From the NCBI RefSeq assembly GCF_000425105.1, contig NZ_AULD01000005.1, forward strand, positions 744,001-808,000: 64,000 nucleotides of DNA, given 5' to 3'. Made by a program: the position numbers and the translations under genes. The DNA comes from Agrococcus lahaulensis DSM 17612. Lineage in GTDB: Bacteria; Actinomycetota; Actinomycetes; Actinomycetales; Microbacteriaceae. This document shows positions 34,399 to 42,191 of the stretch, one piece after another. The first letter of the stretch is position 1. Each line of letters opens with the position of its first letter. The notes below the pieces were generated by a model. That model made no database searches. It was given only the letters and a program-made list of their open reading frames with translations, and was not told the DNA's origin.

Positions 34399-34561
34399 TC
34401 GGCCCGGTCTGCGACCGGGCCGTTCCGCGTCTGCCGGGAATCGAACGGAGGCGCGGCCTGCGGCCGCACCGGTCGGATCACGCGGAGGTCCACTGGACCT
34501 GCGCGCCCGTCATCCGCTCCATCGGCCCGGTCTGCGACCGGGCCGTTCCGCGTCTGCCGGG
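34383..34561 (+). repeat. 56-bp direct repeat containing the tRNA-Gly 3-prime end and its terminator
   Basis: 34383-34438 and 34506-34561 are identical, offset 123 bp. Each holds the last 16 nt of the tRNA (from CCCGTCATCC through CCA) plus the terminator hairpin. The 67 bp between them contain no gene, only a 15-bp palindrome AGGTCCACTGGACCT at 34486-34500. It looks like an att-type or recombination scar. Confidence 0.85.
34400..34424 (+). terminator. Terminator of tRNA-Gly
   Basis: CGGCCCGGT-ctgcg-ACCGGGCCG followed by TT, 2 nt after the CCA end. The same hairpin recurs at 34523-34547 within the second repeat copy. Confidence 0.8.
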
Positions 34562-34618
34562 CCCGGCCGCGGTACCGACGTCCAGCCCGCGCGCCGGCCT
34601 CGCGCCTACGATGCCCGT

Positions 34619-35377
34619 GTGGCAGCAGCTCGGAAGCGCGGACGCGGCGCGATCGTCGGCGTCGCGGCGCTGCTGCTGCTCGCGGCGCTCGTGGTCGGCG
34701 CCGAGCTCGTCGCGCGCCAGGTCGTCCCGGGCATGGTGCGCGACGCGGTCGTCGAGCGGCTCGCGCTGCCCGCCGACCACCCGGTCGACGTCGACATCGA
34801 CGGCATCCTGCTGCCGCAGCTCATCGCCGGCACGCTCGCCGACGTGCGCATCGCCTCGCGGGACGTGACGGTCGGGGCATTCTCGGGCGACGTCGTCGCC
34901 CGCGGCGAGGCCGTCCCCATCCGCGGCGACGCACCCGCCGCCGGCGGCGCCGCCGAGGTGCGCATGACGACCGAGCAGCTGCGCTCGCTCCTGTCGGGCA
35001 TCGACGGGTTCCCTGCCGGCTCCGTCGAGCTCGCCGCGCCGAACGTCGCCGCCTCGTTCGAGGCGGAGGTGCTCGGGGCATCCATCCCGCTCGGCATCGC
35101 GCTCGAGCCCAGCGCGTCGGACGGCGACATCGTGCTCACGCCCGTCGAGGGGACGATCGCGGAGGCGACCGTGCGCGCCGACGAGCTGCGCCAGCGCTTC
35201 GGCGCCGCGCTCGACGGGCTGCTGCAGGACCGCCGGGTGTGCATCGCGTCGTCCGTGCCCGCCGGCGCGACGCTGACGTCGATCGAGGTCGACGGCGACG
35301 AGCTCGTCGCGCGCTTCGACATCGCCGGCGGCATCGTCGCCGACCCGGCGCTGCAGGAGCCCGGCACCTGCGCCTAG
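34619..35377 (+). CDS. LmeA-like (DUF2993) phospholipid-binding protein
   Basis: 252 residues from GTG (TACGAT 6 nt upstream). A single N-terminal transmembrane/signal segment (about 12-35, GAIVGVAALLLLAALVVGAE) is followed by a DUF2993-type domain with repeated beta-strand pattern (VDVDIDGILLPQLIAGTLADVRI in blocks; GDVVARGEAVPI). The mycobacterial member LmeA is a periplasmic protein that helps mature lipomannan. A role in the cell envelope is likely; details unknown. Confidence 0.8.
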   Translation: MAAARKRGRGAIVGVAALLLLAALVVGAELVARQVVPGMVRDAVVERLALPADHPVDVDIDGILLPQLIAGTLADVRIASRDVTVGAFSGDVVARGEAVPIRGDAPAAGGAAEVRMTTEQLRSLLSGIDGFPAGSVELAAPNVAASFEAEVLGASIPLGIALEPSASDGDIVLTPVEGTIAEATVRADELRQRFGAALDGLLQDRRVCIASSVPAGATLTSIEVDGDELVARFDIAGGIVADPALQEPGTCA

Positions 35378-35404
35378 GCAACGCTGCCGCGGGTCCGGCG
35401 CGGC

Positions 35405-35911
35405 TCAGCTCGGCAGCTGCAGCGGCTGCAGCACCCCGAGTCGCAGCCAGAGGAGCGGCGCCACGACCGAGAGCGCGACCGTCAGCAGCAACGTCAGCAC
35501 CACGACGATGTACTGCACGCGCCGCCGGCCGTGCGAGATGCGGCGGAAGCCCCACGCGACCGGGATGCCGACGAGCGCGACCATGATCGCGACCGTCGGC
35601 GCGACCCAGTGGGGGATGCACGCGAGCACGGCGAGCGCCGCGACGCCGACCGCGATCGGCCACATGCGCGGCTCGCGCGCGGCCGCCCGCTCGGCCTCCG
35701 GCGGCGGCTCCCACGGCAGCTCCGGCACCGGCACGGGCCCCGCCTCGAGCGGGGCGGATGCGTCGACGGGCTCCCGGGGCTGGCGGACGCCGCGCGTCCA
35801 CGGCGCCGCCGCGGACGGAGCGGCAGGCTCGGCGCGACCGCCGTCGCCGCCCGCTGCGGCGCGGCGCTCGGGCGGCGCCCACCGCGCCGCGTCGTCGTCG
35901 TGCCCGTCCAC
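35405..35911 (-). CDS. Membrane protein of unknown function, Pro/Glu-rich N-terminus
   Basis: 168 residues from GTG 35911, supported by CACGAT 6 nt upstream. Residues 1-80 are rich in Ala, Pro, Glu and Arg (PVPVPELPWEPPPEAERAAA); three hydrophobic segments follow (about 82-98, 100-115, 130-155). A much longer upstream extension in the same frame is a composition artefact. No family recognised. Confidence 0.65.
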   Translation of the reverse strand: MDGHDDDAARWAPPERRAAAGGDGGRAEPAAPSAAAPWTRGVRQPREPVDASAPLEAGPVPVPELPWEPPPEAERAAAREPRMWPIAVGVAALAVLACIPHWVAPTVAIMVALVGIPVAWGFRRISHGRRRVQYIVVVLTLLLTVALSVVAPLLWLRLGVLQPLQLPS

Positions 35912-35958
35912 GCATCCATCGTGGCAGGCGGCGCCCGCGCCGTCCCTGCCCGAGCGGC

Positions 35959-36900
35959 TCAGGGGAGCGGCGGCAGCTGCAGCCCGCTCGGGCCGGTCAG
36001 CGGCGGCGGCTCGCGCCTCGCGCGCGCGGCGGTGAGCGCGACGCCCGCCGAGGCGACGATGACGAGCGCGATCGCGAGCAGGTCCCAGCCGGTCAGCAGC
36101 TCGCCGATGACGAGGAAGCCGAAGAGGGCCGCCGAGGCCGGCTCGAGCGACATGAGGATGCCGAACACGCGCGTCGGCACGCGGCGGAGCGCGAGCAGCT
36201 CGAGCCCGTAGGCGATCGCGCTCGAGAGCATCGCGATCCCGAACGCGGGCAGCAGCACGCTCGGGTCGGCGGCGACCGCGTCGATCGCGCCGAGCAGGCC
36301 GAAGGGCAGCACCGCGACGGCCGCGATGACGAGCGCCCCCGCGAGCCCGCCGACGCCCGGCACCCGCTGCCCGACCTGCGCCGAGGCGAGGATGTAGGCG
36401 GCCCAGCAGCCGCCCGCCGCGAGCGCGAGCAGCACGCCGACCGGGTCGAGGTCGCCGCCGAGCGACTGCACGCCGATGACGCCCACGCCGAGGGCCGCGA
36501 CGCCGACCCACGCGAAGTCGACCGCCCGCCGCGACTGCACGAGCGCGAGCACGAGCGGGCCGAGCAGCTCGACCGTCACCGCGACCGCGATCGGGATGCG
36601 GGGGAGCGCGAGATAGAACAGCAGGTTCATGCCCGCGAGCGTGACGCCGAGGAAGACGATCGAGCGCCACGCCGCGGCGTTCCACGAGCGGATGCGCGGG
36701 CGCGCGATCGCGAGGACGACGAGGGCCGCGAAGACGAGCCGCAGCAGCGTGAGCCCGGCGGGGTCGATGCGATCGAGGACGGTCTTCGCGATCGACGCGC
36801 CGAGCTGCACCGAGGCGATCGAGCCGAGCACGAGCAGCACGCCCACGAGCAGCCCGCCGGTCGGCATGCCGCGCAGGAGGGATCGGGCGGAGGCAGGCAC
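35959..36900 (-). CDS. EamA/RhtA-like drug-metabolite transporter
   Basis: 313 residues with ten hydrophobic segments and two EamA repeats. The N-terminal block GSIASVQLGASIAKTVLDRI followed by GLTLLRLVFAALVVL closely recalls the threonine/homoserine exporter RhtA. GTG 36900 is chosen because TACCCT lies 6 nt upstream (the spacer, ggagga, may also act as ribosome site). ATG 36867 is an alternative. Export of an amino acid or similar metabolite is inferred. Confidence 0.85.
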   Translation of the reverse strand: MPASARSLLRGMPTGGLLVGVLLVLGSIASVQLGASIAKTVLDRIDPAGLTLLRLVFAALVVLAIARPRIRSWNAAAWRSIVFLGVTLAGMNLLFYLALPRIPIAVAVTVELLGPLVLALVQSRRAVDFAWVGVAALGVGVIGVQSLGGDLDPVGVLLALAAGGCWAAYILASAQVGQRVPGVGGLAGALVIAAVAVLPFGLLGAIDAVAADPSVLLPAFGIAMLSSAIAYGLELLALRRVPTRVFGILMSLEPASAALFGFLVIGELLTGWDLLAIALVIVASAGVALTAARARREPPPLTGPSGLQLPPLP

Positions 36901-37040
36901 TCCTCCAGGGTAGGACGGCGCTCCGGCCGCGAGCGCCCGCGTCACGCCAGAGGATGATCTTCGGGCGCGCCTGTTCCGCTGCTCCGCCGCGAGCCCCAGG
37001 ATGTGGCTATGGATCGTCCCTCCTGCCGCCGGCGCCCGCG

Positions 37041-38072
37041 ATGAGCGCGCCCGCGAGCCCCGGCGCGCCCGCGAGCCCCGGCGCGCCCGAGCCGCTGCCC
37101 GCATCCCCCGTCTTCGTCGACCCGGTCCGCCCCGCCGACGCGGTGGACCTGAGCGCCGACGGCATCGTCGTCGAGGGCCTCCGGCGCAGCTTCGGCGGCG
37201 TGCACGCGGTGCGCGCGATGACCTTCCACGCGAAGCCCGGTCGCGTGACGGGCCTCATCGGGCCGAACGGTGCGGGCAAGACGACGCTCCTGCTCATGCT
37301 CGCCTCGCTGCTGGCGCCCGACGCCGGCGCGATCCGCGTCGCGGGTGCCGACCCGGTGCGCGACCCGCGGGCCGTGCGGCGCGCGATGGGGTGGATGCCC
37401 GACGTGCTCGGCACGTGGCGCACGCTCTCGCCGCGGCAGATCCTCGTGACCGTCGGGCGGCTGCACGGGCTGCCGGAGCGCCGGGCGCGCGAGCGCGCCG
37501 ACGAGCTCATCGCGCAGGCGCGGCTCGAGGAGCTTGCCACCCGGCCGAGCCGCGTGCTCTCGCGCGGCCAGCAGCAGCGGCTCGGGCTCGCCCGCGCGCT
37601 CGTGCACCACCCGCGCGTGCTGCTGCTCGACGAGCCCGCCGCCGGCCTCGACCCCACCTCGCGCGTCGAGCTGCGCGAGCTGCTGCGCGGCTTCGCGGCC
37701 GCGGGCGGCACGGTGCTCATCTCGAGCCACGACCTCTCCGAGCTCGACGAGATCGCGCAGGACGCCGTCTTCGTCGACCGCGGCGAGGTCGTCGGCGGCG
37801 AGCGGCTCGTGCTCGCCCGGCAGGCGGCGCGCGAGTGGCGCGTGCGCGCCCTCGACCCGCGCGCCCTCAGCTACCAGCTCGCGAGCATCGGCGTCGCGTT
37901 CGACCGCGTGCGGCTCGAGGGCGACGTCGCGCTCATCGCGCTCGACCGCGAGGAGCACGCCGCCGACCTGCTGCAGCGGCTCGTCGCCGCAGGCGTGCCG
38001 ATCGTCCACTTCGCGCCCGCCGTCGGCGACATCGAGCGCACCTACCTCGGACTCGCGGGAGGCCGCCGATGA
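37041..38072 (+). CDS. ABC transporter ATP-binding protein
   Basis: 343 residues from ATG 37041. A Pro/Ala-rich leader of about 45 residues precedes the ATPase: Walker A GPNGAGKTT, signature LSRGQQQRLGLAR (a variant of LSGGQ), Walker B VLLLDEPAAGLDP and H-loop ISSHDLSE. A C-terminal extension of about 90 residues follows. It overlaps the next gene by 4 nt and should power the ABC-2 permease it encodes. Confidence 0.92.
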   Translation: MSAPASPGAPASPGAPEPLPASPVFVDPVRPADAVDLSADGIVVEGLRRSFGGVHAVRAMTFHAKPGRVTGLIGPNGAGKTTLLLMLASLLAPDAGAIRVAGADPVRDPRAVRRAMGWMPDVLGTWRTLSPRQILVTVGRLHGLPERRARERADELIAQARLEELATRPSRVLSRGQQQRLGLARALVHHPRVLLLDEPAAGLDPTSRVELRELLRGFAAAGGTVLISSHDLSELDEIAQDAVFVDRGEVVGGERLVLARQAAREWRVRALDPRALSYQLASIGVAFDRVRLEGDVALIALDREEHAADLLQRLVAAGVPIVHFAPAVGDIERTYLGLAGGRR

Positions 38073-39175
38073 GCCAGACGACGACCCTCCCGCCCCGGGA
38101 GCCGGCACCCGTGCCGGCTCCTCCGCGGGGGCTCGGTGCGTGGCTGCGCATGCTCGGCGTGGTCGTGCGGCTCGAGCTCGCGCAGCGCGTGCGGAGCGTC
38201 GCCTGGTACGTGCTGCTCGTCGTCGTCGGCCTCGTCGTCGGCGGCGTCATCGTCGTGCTGTTCCTGTCCCTCTCCGGCTACCAGCGCGACCTCGGCGGGG
38301 CGATCTTCTCGACCACGATCTTCCTCGTCATGCTCGTCACCTCGCTCGTGACGCCGGCGCTGAGCGGCAACGCCGTCAACGGCGACCGCGACGGCGGCAC
38401 GCTCGCCGCGACGCAGGTGACGCAGGTGACGGCCGCCCAGCTCGTGCTCGGCAAGGTGCTCGGCGCGTGGATCGCCTCGCTCGGCTTCCTCGCCGTCTGC
38501 GCGCCGTTCATGCTCGGCTCCGCCCTGCTCGGGGGCCTGCGCATCGAGGCGGTCGCCATCGCGATCCCGGTCGTCGTGGTCGAGATCGGCGTGGTCTCGG
38601 CGATCGGCGTCGGCCTGTCCGGGCTCATCCGCCGGCCGGTGCTCTCGACCGTCGTCACCTACCTCGTCGTCGCGTTCTTCAGCGTCGGGACCCTCATCGG
38701 CTTCGGGGTCGCGACGATCGCGTTCCAGAGCGAGGAGACCTACAACGAGGTCACGTGGGACTGGGACGAGGAGACCGACGAGACGACGTGCCGCGTCACC
38801 GACCGCACGTTCGACACGACCGTGCCGAGGCCCGACCGCGTCTGGCCGCTGCTCGCCGCCAATCCCTACGTGATCCTCGCCGACGCGGTGCCGCCGCACT
38901 TCGACGCGAGCGGCTACCCCGACGACCTGCTCGGTCAGATCGCGATCGGCGTGCGGTACGCGCAGCTCGAGCCGGTGCAGGAGGAGTGCCCGGAGGTGCT
39001 GCCCTACGGGGCGTGGCAGGGCGAGACGGCCGAGGAGGTCTACGAGCGCACGGTGCCGAGCTGGTTCGTCGGGCTCGCGATCCACCTCGCGCTCGCGGCG
39101 CTCGCGGTGTGGGGCGCGATCGCGGCGGTGCGGGCTCCCGCCCGCACGCTCGCCGCCGGCAGCCGCATCGCGTGA
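38069..39175 (+). CDS. ABC-2 type transporter permease
   Basis: 368 residues. Six hydrophobic segments: about 45-72, 80-105, 140-165, 172-195, 200-228 and a last one near 340-360. A large external loop between the fifth and sixth (about residues 230-335) is acidic and contains two Cys (TCRVTDRT and QEECPEVL) that could form a disulfide. NAVNGDRDGGTLAATQVT is typical of the ABC-2/NatB-like permeases. Substrate unknown. Confidence 0.88.
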   Translation: MSQTTTLPPREPAPVPAPPRGLGAWLRMLGVVVRLELAQRVRSVAWYVLLVVVGLVVGGVIVVLFLSLSGYQRDLGGAIFSTTIFLVMLVTSLVTPALSGNAVNGDRDGGTLAATQVTQVTAAQLVLGKVLGAWIASLGFLAVCAPFMLGSALLGGLRIEAVAIAIPVVVVEIGVVSAIGVGLSGLIRRPVLSTVVTYLVVAFFSVGTLIGFGVATIAFQSEETYNEVTWDWDEETDETTCRVTDRTFDTTVPRPDRVWPLLAANPYVILADAVPPHFDASGYPDDLLGQIAIGVRYAQLEPVQEECPEVLPYGAWQGETAEEVYERTVPSWFVGLAIHLALAALAVWGAIAAVRAPARTLAAGSRIA

Positions 39176-39214
39176 GCCCAGCCGACCCATTCGGCCCGCT
39201 CCCTCCCGTCCCAC

Positions 39215-39306
39215 GCACAACGCAAGCCCGCGCCGGGCGTCCGGCGGCGGGATGCGCGCGGCCGGCTCCCGCGCGGCGGATCTCGGCCGAGCGGCTTGCG
39301 TTGTGC
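39215..39306. repeat. 92-bp element bounded by perfect 14-bp inverted repeats
   Basis: GCACAACGCAAGCC (39215-39228) and GGCTTGCGTTGTGC (39293-39306) are exact inverse copies around 64 bp of GC-rich sequence. The right arm ends inside the CAGGAT box before the YbaK-like gene. It has no coding capacity and could be a miniature dispersed element, an operator pair, or a cruciform-type terminator of the ABC operon. Confidence 0.75.
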
Positions 39307-39317
39307 AGGATGGGGGC

Positions 39318-39791
39318 ATGACGCTGCCTCCCAGGGCCGAGGCGATCCGGCGAGAGCTCGCCGCGCTCGGCATCGACCGCGAGATCATCCGCTTCCCCGA
39401 GGGCACGCACACGGCGAAGGCCGCCGCGGCGGCGCTCGGCATCGACGTCGGCGCGATCGCCAACTCGCTCATCTTCTGGATGGCGGATGCGCCCCTGCTC
39501 GTGATGACGTCGGGTCGCCACCGCGTCGACACGGCCGCGCTCGCCGCGCAGCTCGGCGCCGGGCCGATCGAGCGCGCGACGCCCGAGCAGGTGCGTGCCG
39601 CGACCGGCCAGGTGATCGGCGGCGTCGCGCCGCTCGGGCACCCCGCGCCGATCCGTACGATCGTGGACGTCGCGCTCGCCGACTACGAGCAGCTCTCGGC
39701 GGCGGCCGGCACGGCCGACACCGTCTTCATGCTCAGCTACGAGGAGCTGCTGCGCATCACGGGCGGCGAGGAGCGCGTCGTCGGCGACTGA
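39318..39791 (+). CDS. YbaK/ProX-type aminoacyl-tRNA deacylase
   Basis: 157 residues from ATG 39318. The YbaK fold is clear from FPEGTHTAKAAAAALG, IANSLIFWMADAPLLVMTSGRHRVD (in blocks) and GVAPLGHPAPIRTIVD with the conserved GxxxPxGH. Family members hydrolyse mischarged tRNA such as Cys- or Ala-tRNA(Pro). CAGGAT stands 6 nt before ATG. Two strong hairpins follow its stop. Confidence 0.9.
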   Translation: MTLPPRAEAIRRELAALGIDREIIRFPEGTHTAKAAAAALGIDVGAIANSLIFWMADAPLLVMTSGRHRVDTAALAAQLGAGPIERATPEQVRAATGQVIGGVAPLGHPAPIRTIVDVALADYEQLSAAAGTADTVFMLSYEELLRITGGEERVVGD

Positions 39792-39805
39792 GCGGTGGAG
39801 CTGAG

Positions 39806-39866
39806 GGTCGAGGCCCTTTCGGGCCTCGACCGCGACCCCAGCTCCGACGCCCGTCCCGGGCGTCGG
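39806..39866 (+). terminator. Two consecutive perfect hairpins
   Basis: GGTCGAGGCCC-tttc-GGGCCTCGACC (39806-39831) and CCGACGCCCG-tcc-CGGGCGTCGG (39844-39866). Both stems are perfect. They lie between the YbaK-like gene and glgX, so a tandem terminator is the simplest reading. Confidence 0.75.
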
Positions 39867-39935
39867 CTCTCGGAGGGGCTCGCGATGCGACCGCCCCCAG
39901 CAGTACCACAGACACCCCGCCATACACTCAGCCCG

Positions 39936-42179
39936 ATGACTGACACCGCTTCCGCCCCTGAGCTCCAGGTCTGGCCCGGCCAGCCCTATCCGTTGGGTGC
40001 GACCTTCGACGGCACCGGCACGAACTTCGCCATCTTCACCGAGTCGGCCGAGCGCGTCGAGCTGTGCCTCTTCGACGACGACGACGTCGAGACCCGTGTC
40101 GAGCTCACCGAGGTCGACGCCTTCGTCTGGCACGCCTACCTCCCGAGCGTGCAGCCCGGTCAGCGCTACGGCTACCGGGTGCACGGCCCGTACGAGCCCG
40201 AGCGCGGGCTGCGGCACAACCCGGCGAAGCTCCTCCTCGACCCCTACGCGAAGGCGACGAGCGGCACGATCGAGTGGGGCCAGCCGCTCCACAGCTACAA
40301 CTTCGGCGATCCGCTGAGCCGCAACGACGACGACTCCGCGCCGCACATGGTCAAGGGCGTCGTCATCAACCCGTTCTTCGACTGGACGGGCGACCGCTAC
40401 CCGCGCACGCCCTACAACGAGACGGTCATCTACGAGGCGCACGTCAAGGGGCTCACGCAGACCCACCCCGACCTGCCCGAGGCGCTCCGGGGCACCTACG
40501 CGGGCCTCGCGCATCCGTCGATCATCGCCCACCTGCAGAAGATCGGCGTGACGGCGATCGAGCTCATGCCCGTGCACCAGTTCGTGCACGACGCTGTGCT
40601 GCTCGAGAAGGGCCTGCGCAACTACTGGGGCTACAACACCCTGAGCTTCTTCGCCCCGCACGCGGAGTACGCGGGGACGGGCGAGCGCGGCCAGCAGGTG
40701 CAGGAGTTCAAGGCGATGGTGAAGGCGATGCACGCCGCCGGCATCGAGGTCATCCTCGACGTCGTCTACAACCACACCGCCGAGGGCAACCACATGGGCC
40801 CGACGCTCAGCTGGCGCGGCATCGACAACCAGGCCTACTACCGGCTCGTCGAGGGCGACGAGCAGTTCTACATGGACTACACCGGCACGGGCAACAGCCT
40901 CAACGTCGCCCACCCGCACGCGCTGCAGATGATCATGGACAGCCTGCGCTACTGGGTGACCGAGATGCACGTCGACGGCTTCCGCTTCGACCTCGCCTCC
41001 ACGCTCGCGCGCGAGTTCTACGACGTCGACCGGCTGTCGACCTTCTTCGAGCTCGTGCAGCAGGACCCGGTGATCAGCCAGGTCAAGCTCATCGCCGAGC
41101 CGTGGGACATCGGCCCGGGCGGCTACCAGGTGGGCAACTTCCCGCCGCAGTGGACGGAGTGGAACGGCAAGTACCGCGACCAGGTGCGCGACTTCTGGCG
41201 CGGGGAGCCGACCGCGCTCGGGGAGTTCGCGAGCCGCCTGGCCGGCTCCGCCGACCTGTACGAGCACTCCGGTCGCCGGCCCGTCGCATCCATCAACTTC
41301 GTCACCGCGCACGACGGCTTCACGCTCCGCGACCTCGTCAGCTACAACGAGAAGCACAACGAGGCCAACGGCGAGGACGGCAACGACGGCGAGAGCCACA
41401 ACCGCTCCTACAACTACGGCGTCGAGGGGCCGACCGACGACCCCGAGATCCTCGCGATCCGCGCCCGCCAGCAGCGCAACTTCCTCGCGACGCTGCTGCT
41501 GAGCCAGGGCGTGCCGATGATCCTGCACGGCGACGAGCTCGGCCGCACGCAGCAGGGCAACAACAACACCTACGCGCAGGACTCCGAGCTCAGCTGGATC
41601 GACTGGTCGACGATCGACCAGCCGCTCATCGAGTTCACGGCCGCGATCGCGCAGCTGCGCCACGACCACCCGACCTTCCGCCGGAAGCGCTTCTTCACCG
41701 GCACGACGGTGCGCACGGGCAACGGCGAGCGGCTCAACGACATCGTGTGGCTGCGCGGCGACGGCACCCCGATGGAGGACGGCGACTGGGAGGCTGCCGC
41801 GGGCGAGAAGACCGTCGGCATGTACCTCAACGGGCACGGCATCGCCGGCGTCGGCGAGCGCGGCGAGCGGATCGTCGACGACCACTTCCTCATCTACTGC
41901 AGCGCCTCGGAGGAGGAGCGCGAGCTCGTCCTGCCGCCGGCCGAGTACGCCGAGGCGTGGGACGTGCTGATCGACACGGGCGCCGAGGCGCCGCACGACG
42001 AGCCCGTGGAGGCGGGCAGCACGCTCCGCATCGCGTCGCGCGCGCTCGTGGTGCTGCGCGAGCACAAGCCGCCGGTCGAGCAGGACTTCTCGGTCGCGGC
42101 CTCGCTCGCCGCCGTGAACGGCACCGCGACCGGCGCCATCGCGACCGTCGACGCATCCGAGACGCCCGAGCAGGACTGA
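39936..42179 (+). CDS. glgX: Glycogen debranching enzyme (GlgX/TreX type)
   Basis: 747 residues from ATG 39936 (TACACT 7 nt upstream). CBM48-like N-terminal domain (GATFDGTGTNFAIFTESAERV in blocks), then the GH13 barrel: VVYNHTAEG, nucleophile Asp in DGFRFDLAST, acid Glu in LIAEPWDIGPGGYQ and TAHDGFTLRDLVSYNEKHN. It hydrolyses alpha-1,6 branches of glycogen to release linear maltodextrins. treY follows after 12 nt and treZ lies downstream, so this is the TreX step of trehalose formation from glycogen. An in-frame upstream extension to 39795 is rejected because it runs through the terminator hairpins. Confidence 0.95.
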   Translation: MTDTASAPELQVWPGQPYPLGATFDGTGTNFAIFTESAERVELCLFDDDDVETRVELTEVDAFVWHAYLPSVQPGQRYGYRVHGPYEPERGLRHNPAKLLLDPYAKATSGTIEWGQPLHSYNFGDPLSRNDDDSAPHMVKGVVINPFFDWTGDRYPRTPYNETVIYEAHVKGLTQTHPDLPEALRGTYAGLAHPSIIAHLQKIGVTAIELMPVHQFVHDAVLLEKGLRNYWGYNTLSFFAPHAEYAGTGERGQQVQEFKAMVKAMHAAGIEVILDVVYNHTAEGNHMGPTLSWRGIDNQAYYRLVEGDEQFYMDYTGTGNSLNVAHPHALQMIMDSLRYWVTEMHVDGFRFDLASTLAREFYDVDRLSTFFELVQQDPVISQVKLIAEPWDIGPGGYQVGNFPPQWTEWNGKYRDQVRDFWRGEPTALGEFASRLAGSADLYEHSGRRPVASINFVTAHDGFTLRDLVSYNEKHNEANGEDGNDGESHNRSYNYGVEGPTDDPEILAIRARQQRNFLATLLLSQGVPMILHGDELGRTQQGNNNTYAQDSELSWIDWSTIDQPLIEFTAAIAQLRHDHPTFRRKRFFTGTTVRTGNGERLNDIVWLRGDGTPMEDGDWEAAAGEKTVGMYLNGHGIAGVGERGERIVDDHFLIYCSASEEERELVLPPAEYAEAWDVLIDTGAEAPHDEPVEAGSTLRIASRALVVLREHKPPVEQDFSVAASLAAVNGTATGAIATVDASETPEQD

Positions 42180-42191
42180 GCGAGGAGAGCC

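Noticed and set aside
34383-34561. Second functional tRNA-Gly gene
   Set aside because: Only the last 16 nt of the tRNA are duplicated; D-arm and anticodon arm are missing.
39795-39935. N-terminal extension of glgX
   Set aside because: The extension would translate through two perfect terminator hairpins, and a leaderless-type box stands 7 nt before ATG 39936.
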